64,000 nucleotides of DNA from Phoronis australis (lineage: Eukaryota; Phoronida; Phoronidae): NCBI GenBank assembly GCA_002633005.1, contig NMRA01000427.1, forward strand, positions 133,518 through 197,517, written 5' to 3'. Positions 59,101-64,000 of the stretch are shown here, one piece after another (the first letter of the stretch is position 1; the number at the start of each line of letters is the position of its first letter). A program made the translations under genes and the position numbers. Below the pieces are notes generated by a model that did not search any database, was not told where the DNA came from, and was given only the letters and a program-made list of their open reading frames with translations.

Positions 59101-61591
59101 ACAAAAAACGACAGCACTATTAAGAAGTGATAGCCAATTTATGTCTCTAACTGCTCATTCAGCGCCACCTTTTGACCACTCCTTGTCACATATTCTCGCA
59201 TACCCACAGTGTTATAGTCTTCCAGAGAACCGTTTGGATCCAAACTGGAACATTTGTCCTCTTAACTTCCCTAATCAAACACGTAAAGTAATTAGATAAC
59301 TCGCTGAAAAAATGGGTTGCATTGCAATACTTACGCGAAAGAGAGAAGTCGATCTCGAGACAGAGCCAAAATTTTACTCCAAGTACGACAAATTTGACTG
59401 GTACGCCAAACAGGTCGGCGAGAGCCGAGAGTACAACAACTGGCAACGGACCTTCACGACCGGGTACAACTGCAATCGAGCTGTAAAATGTCGAAAACAG
59501 GTTTCTTGGATTGATTCACTCCACAAAGTTTTAAGAAAATTTCTAGTTATTGGAGAAGAGGATATATAAACATTTATGCATGTATATACACATCATCTAT
59601 ATTACAACTACCTATCCAAAATTTGAAGATAATGACATCTACACTGTATTGTGTACATATAGGTTTGAAATGTTCTGTGGACAGCTAGCATGTAGTTGGA
59701 TGGGTTGTCGAAAGTGTTTCTACGATTGGAGAATGACCAATGTTACAGTGGAATTTGTTGACTAATTTTGCCGGGAAATCATTAGTTGTCTAAAAAGTCT
59801 CGATTGATGAACAAAAATGTCAAAATCGAAATAAAACAATGAAATTAGGCTTCATTAGGTAACTACTGTAACAACGCTCGATAAAAACTAGTAAAACTAC
59901 GAATGAAATACTTGTAGGAGTTGGCTTTCCATGGATAGACTTCCTCGTAAAATAATTCCTTGGTGCTCAGATTTCCAATCAAACAAATTTTGTGAAAAAA
60001 TGGATCTCCTTGTATGAATAGTCTAATATGTGTATGTATACGAATGTGTATGCGCGTGCGCACGTGTGCGTGAGTGTGCGTTTCTATACAAACACCTACT
60101 TACCCGTTGACTCCATAAGTTTCTAAGACGCTTTTGGACGCATCAATCGCAGTCACGTTGCAAGTAATATTTGTTAATGTATCCTGGTGCGTGTCGAACT
60201 CTTTTACATAATGAATTCTCACTTGGAAGTTGGCCATGCCATCGGCCTATAACGAAAGAGTCATTCTTGTGAATAAAAGTAAAGCTGGCCATACGGAAGA
60301 AGGATGTGTTTGATTATGGGACATGTATCGCAAAAACGACTTCAAATTACCACATCCGCTCTCACCCCTGACACTGTGACGTCACAAAAAGCTGAAATTT
60401 GTTTTTTGTTAATTTTCTGTGATGACTGAATACAAATTTTGGCAACATTTTGTTCATGTTATATGATATATAAACAGAGTCGGATACACTGAACACTTTA
60501 ACATTTTTTCCAAATTTCATTTCGTTTTCTTTTCATGAACTCTTGATGTTTTCATAAAAATGATAAATGCCTCCTTTTGATAGCCTCTTTTGCGACATCG
60601 ATTAAAAGAACAGTATTTAATCCGTAGCATCTGAAAGTTTCAAGTGCTTTTTCAGAAAATGCACAACATTGGAAACAAACATGGATTGTGAGAAACAGCA
60701 TGTTATGTCACCATGTCTGATAGCACTTACGCCAGCTGCGATGCCGCATGCAGTCAAGTTGGTAACGTACAGCTCAAACGTTCCAGCCACATCCATGTCT
60801 ACGAAGCAGCCTGGTGTGCTAGCATAGCCCTCCACTGAGACAAGATTATACCTAAGTCCATTTGTTTGATTTCGGAGGAAAGTCACTGTGACCGTGTTGT
60901 TGAAGCACATGTACGTACCTGTGGTCAAAGGGGACCATAAATGAGAGACAGCGAAAGGGGATAGCTGAAGCGTATGGCAGGAGACATGGGTGGCGCAGCA
61001 CTGAAAATATCCGGGGACTATAGCCCGCCCCATCCGTCCCTTTTGGTGGGCCGCCCGTGGGAGAGGGAAATTTAAGGAGGGAGAGAGTATTCCAGGCAGC
61101 AATACAGGCTATCTTCAGTAGTGAGACGGATGAGGGGGGTACAGGAATGCAGCCTAGTAGGGAGGAGAGAAAGGGGAAGGCTGCGAGAAAACCTAATGAT
61201 ACCAGTTCAGGTACATGTAGGCAAACATTAACAATAAGAGCATTTAACATTTTAGGAAACCATGCATCATTTAACATTAGCTACTACCGATTATCCTTTC
61301 TTAAAATGTCGAATAGATATTTAACACAAGAACAAGTATTTTTACGTAACTTACGCAGTTTTAAGCATCTTACCACCAACAGTCGGTTACTTCTTCCCAA
61401 AAACAGTCAGTGCAACTCACGGAATATTTCGGGCACTTAACATTGTTTTACCCTAACAACCAATCACGACTGAATGTCGGCGCACGTGACTCACCGTTAG
61501 GATGAGGAAGGTCAGGGTTGAGATTAACCTGAGCGCTTACGGTAACTGTCATAATAGCACCGATCACGAGGTATGTGAAGATAGCTGACAT
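56171..61591 (-). CDS. Zona pellucida (ZP) domain transmembrane protein, complete
   Basis: Eight coding exons on the minus strand: 61591-61495, 60918-60731, 60246-60104, 59480-59335, 58406-58331, 57552-57393, 57059-56960 and 56403-56171. Together they make 1143 bp, 380 residues, and every junction is GT..AG and in phase. Residues 1-20 are a signal peptide. ZP-N follows, with cysteines 37, 70, 90 and 124 in canonical spacing, then ZP-C to about 270. A furin-type RKRR site lies at 278-281 and is followed by a hydrophobic VFTMTIPV that could serve as the external hydrophobic patch. A transmembrane helix spans about 336-362, with an 18-residue tail. Six N-glycosylation sequons are seen. In this family the membrane precursor is cleaved at the furin site and the ectodomain polymerises into extracellular filaments (egg coats, apical matrices; ZP proteins also occur in coral skeletal matrix). 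Exon 4 is unusually hydrophobic, but its phases fit. Confidence 0.92.
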
Positions 61592-63010
61592 CTTGTCAAT
61601 ACCTTAAAAATAAACATAAAAGCTCCATGTTATAATAACACTGATAACTTAGGGTTCCAAATATTGCTCGATATTTTCAAAAATGAGCTTTAATAAGCGG
61701 TCTATTGAAAAGTACACCCACCCCAGGCTGGCGCTAATTTCAATTCAACGCCTCCTCCTGAAAAGTGTCGCATAGAAATTAAAATAACGGGAAGACGAAC
61801 TACCAGGTGTGAGGACTATGGGTATATGGGTACACCTAGCAGAGGGGACATGGCAAGGCTCAGGCGGCTAAGGGGCGAACTCCACTTTCATTCAGTTTTG
61901 GCACTCCAATCAGTTTGCTTTTTAGGAAATACACTTTTCATTTAAAACGACTACAAATCAATATTGCAATGAGTCCAAGCATTCTGACATTCCGAATGCA
62001 TTACCAGTGGCAGTTTCTGTCTAACATGGTCAGTAAGACCGAATTTACCACTAAAATTTGAACATTTACTCTGATGTTGTTAAAGAATCCTGGAACGTGA
62101 TAAACAGACTAAATTGCTATATTGAAAGTGGTCACTGAAAAACAATTCAACCTGATCACCATTTGTTTTTGGGTTTCTTGGTAAAAATGTTTAATTTCCA
62201 TTGATATCAAAGCATTTTCATTTAGCTTCAAATTTCAAAAAACGATCTGTCAACTGCTTGCCACTTCGTCGATTTTTCTCTTACAAGGCAAAGCAGGTCT
62301 CCTAATTTGATATGGCAAAGCATACAAGTAGACCATTTCACATGGAAAATGTGACCTTTGACATCAGCAACTGACAATGAACGCATCCGCGCATTATCAT
62401 ACCGGTAAGTGTGAGGGAGATTAGGAGCTAAGTCTTAACCACTGAATTTTTAATTCGCCTGTTTTTAAAAAATCTAGAACTTTGTGATTTGTTTCTAGAA
62501 ACTTCATAACAGGAGAGAGTAAATTACTCTCTACTAGACGTTGGGAGATGGCACTTTCGTCAGGAATTGTTTAAAAGATATTAAATTATTTTTTCACAGT
62601 TTACCAAGTGGCAAAATTGTTGCTTATTTGCTATGCAAAATTGTAAAGAGTTCTTAACAAAAAGGAGTCAAAGTGGATCTCGATCTGGAAACTAAAGATT
62701 TTTATCACCAGCTTGTGCAAGTTTGATGATTATTTTAAAGCCAAGGGATTTCCAATTACGCCTATCAAAATATTTCAAATAATCAGGCGACGCTATAAGT
62801 TTAATAATTCATTTCTGTTAGCAACATTTAAATGTTTGTTTTAAGTCCTTACGACTTGTACATGGTATCGCAGTCTTCGTCGTCACGTCAGTCGACTTCG
62901 CAAATAGTCGCTACCGTCAGAGCGCTTTCGTTTCTTGTAGTTGATACACAACAAACTTACCTACAACCAGTCTTTGCCTGAATACGTCTTACGAATTGCG
63001 TTGACAAACT
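61592..63010 (-). other. 5' UTR (two parts) and first intron of the ZP gene
   Basis: A 50-bp non-coding exon (63010-62961) ends in GTTGTAG|GTAAGT. The intron runs to an acceptor TTATTTTTAAG, and 11 bases (61602-61592) precede the ATG, which has A at -3. No other element was recognised within the intron. Confidence 0.7.
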
Positions 63011-63078
63011 GAGAGTTTAAGGATGATCTCCGGGCTTTATACCAGTTAGGGCGTGTGCGTTATTTTGCAGCGCATTGG
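63010..63078 (-). promoter_or_regulatory. Core promoter of the ZP gene: CCAAT, TATA, initiator
   Basis: On the minus strand CCAAT sits at 63078-63074, TATAAA at 63041-63036 and an initiator-like TCAGTT with its A at 63010. The first T of TATAAA is 31 bp upstream of that A, the classic spacing. CCAAT lies about 65 bp upstream. The exon-1 donor follows 50 bp downstream. Confidence 0.72.
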
Positions 63079-63609
63079 CTGGTCGTGTCACTGAGCACAA
63101 ACAAACAGGTGGAGTCATAATTATAGTCACTGGTTCGTTGAATTCATTGTTTGGTTACTACCCTTTCATGAAACGTTGTTTTGAAATTTTTTTAAAAGGT
63201 AGCAACCGTTAAATATTTCGGTAAATCGGGGGGACTAATCTTATTTTTAGGGCAGCCAACTAATCGATTTGAAGTTATTGACATCAATCGTCAGATGTTT
63301 TAACTGGTATACTAGCCCCGGCCTGCGGTTTTCTTTGATACATATAGTTACGGGGAGTCGAGGTGCCGACGCACGTACTTGTCCAACTGTACATAACGTT
63401 TCAAGCTATCCCTATATTAGGCACAGCAAGTCCCCTCATTTACTACTTCCGTGCTTCATGTCCTTGTTTTTTTTAAAGGACTGCAGAACTAGAGCTCTGC
63501 AACAGCACCAGATTAGGACTGATTTTGTTAAAAAAAACATCAGGCCTCGAGACTCTAACACGAAACTAGTGTTTGTGAATTTCATGTCAAAGTAACCCGT
63601 GTCGTTCAT
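63079..63609. other. Upstream flank of the ZP gene
   Basis: No further gene or element recognised. A 108-codon plus-strand frame near 63269-63595 looks like chance. Confidence 0.4.
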
Positions 63610-63745
63610 TGCTTACAGATGTAATATTCTGTTATCATTTTATCTTTATCATGGGCCCCTCATTGACTAATTACAGTTTGTAATAATATAACTAAAATCT
63701 GAGCCAATAGTTCAACAAAAATAGACAAGGAGTTCGTCCTCAAAT
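63610..63745 (+). repeat. Second copy of the repeat inside the element at 47870-48298
   Basis: It shares ACAGATGTAA, TGACTAAT, TAATAATATAACTAAAAT, TGAGCC, and GTCCT followed by AAATT, in the same order and spacing as about 47945-48080, at roughly 75-80 percent by eye. The terminal TTGCATGAAACAG ends are not present here, so it is a fragment. Confidence 0.65.
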
Positions 63746-64000
63746 TAGAGCTTTTGTTATTTGGCAAAATCGGACGCAAGATGGCGCTCTGACGGGCGTT
63801 TTCCGAGCTACGTTAGATCTGCGATCCTTTGACAGACCTTGTTCACACTTGGTAAAAGTATGTGAACAGGTTCTTTACACTCCTTACGGACTTTTTAATA
63901 CGTAGGTGTAATAGGCTGTTGATGTTCTAGGTTTCGTTGTCGACCTCACCCTTAATTTTTTTTCGATTTCGCCAAGTGTCGTGTCTAAGTGCACGCTACA
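63746..64000. other. Non-coding end of window
   Basis: Nothing recognised. Confidence 0.4.

Noticed and set aside
59312-59569. Plus-strand frame over the ZP exon 4
   Set aside because: No splice support on the plus strand; the minus-strand exon has good sites and matching phases on both sides.

Overview
The window looks like nuclear DNA of an animal, probably a marine invertebrate. Coding sequence is sparse and split into short exons with GT..AG introns. Most of the rest is single-copy-looking AT-rich sequence scattered with decayed transposons, hairpins, microsatellites and frequent ACATGTA-type words. The mix (a Penelope-like element, tRNA-derived SINE heads, GC-rich hAT-like ends, and an invertebrate transposon-associated protein family) reminds me of anthozoans, but nothing here fixes the species.

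The best-supported gene is on the minus strand at 56171-63010: a complete zona pellucida (ZP) domain membrane protein of 380 residues from eight coding exons. It has a non-coding first exon and a textbook TATA/initiator/CCAAT promoter, and every splice phase agrees. A second minus-strand gene (40180-43649) encodes a small cysteine-rich single-pass membrane protein resembling the WBP1/VOPP1/Shisa-like group. Three exons are firm, its 5' end is not found, and one intron holds a decayed duplicate of an exon. On the plus strand, 27.5-29.5 kb carries an Ig-domain exon and a thrombospondin type 1 exon in the same phase class; each contains one in-frame stop, so this is probably a dying gene. Further coding-like but broken stretches lie at 3.6, 30.5-32.9 and 54.3-54.9 kb.

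Mobile and repetitive DNA dominates. Main elements: a nonautonomous element with inverted ends that keeps a possible first exon (11.2 kb); a 5'-truncated LINE tail with a perfect 13-bp target duplication (26.1 kb); a 434-bp foldback hairpin built of about 20-bp subrepeats (31.1 kb); a roughly 3-kb transposon with about 500-bp inverted ends and a decayed gene (36.6-39.7 kb); a Penelope-like retroelement with RT and GIY-YIG parts (44.0-46.9 kb); an inverted-terminal element at 47.9 kb with a relative at 63.6 kb; and a tandem satellite (49.8-51.4 kb) whose conserved words recur about every 145 bp and resemble the CTCF core motif. No CRISPR array, rRNA gene or convincing functional tRNA gene was seen. 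One assembly gap (13 N) lies at 41986-41998, and single N bases lie in or near poly-C or GC-rich tracts.
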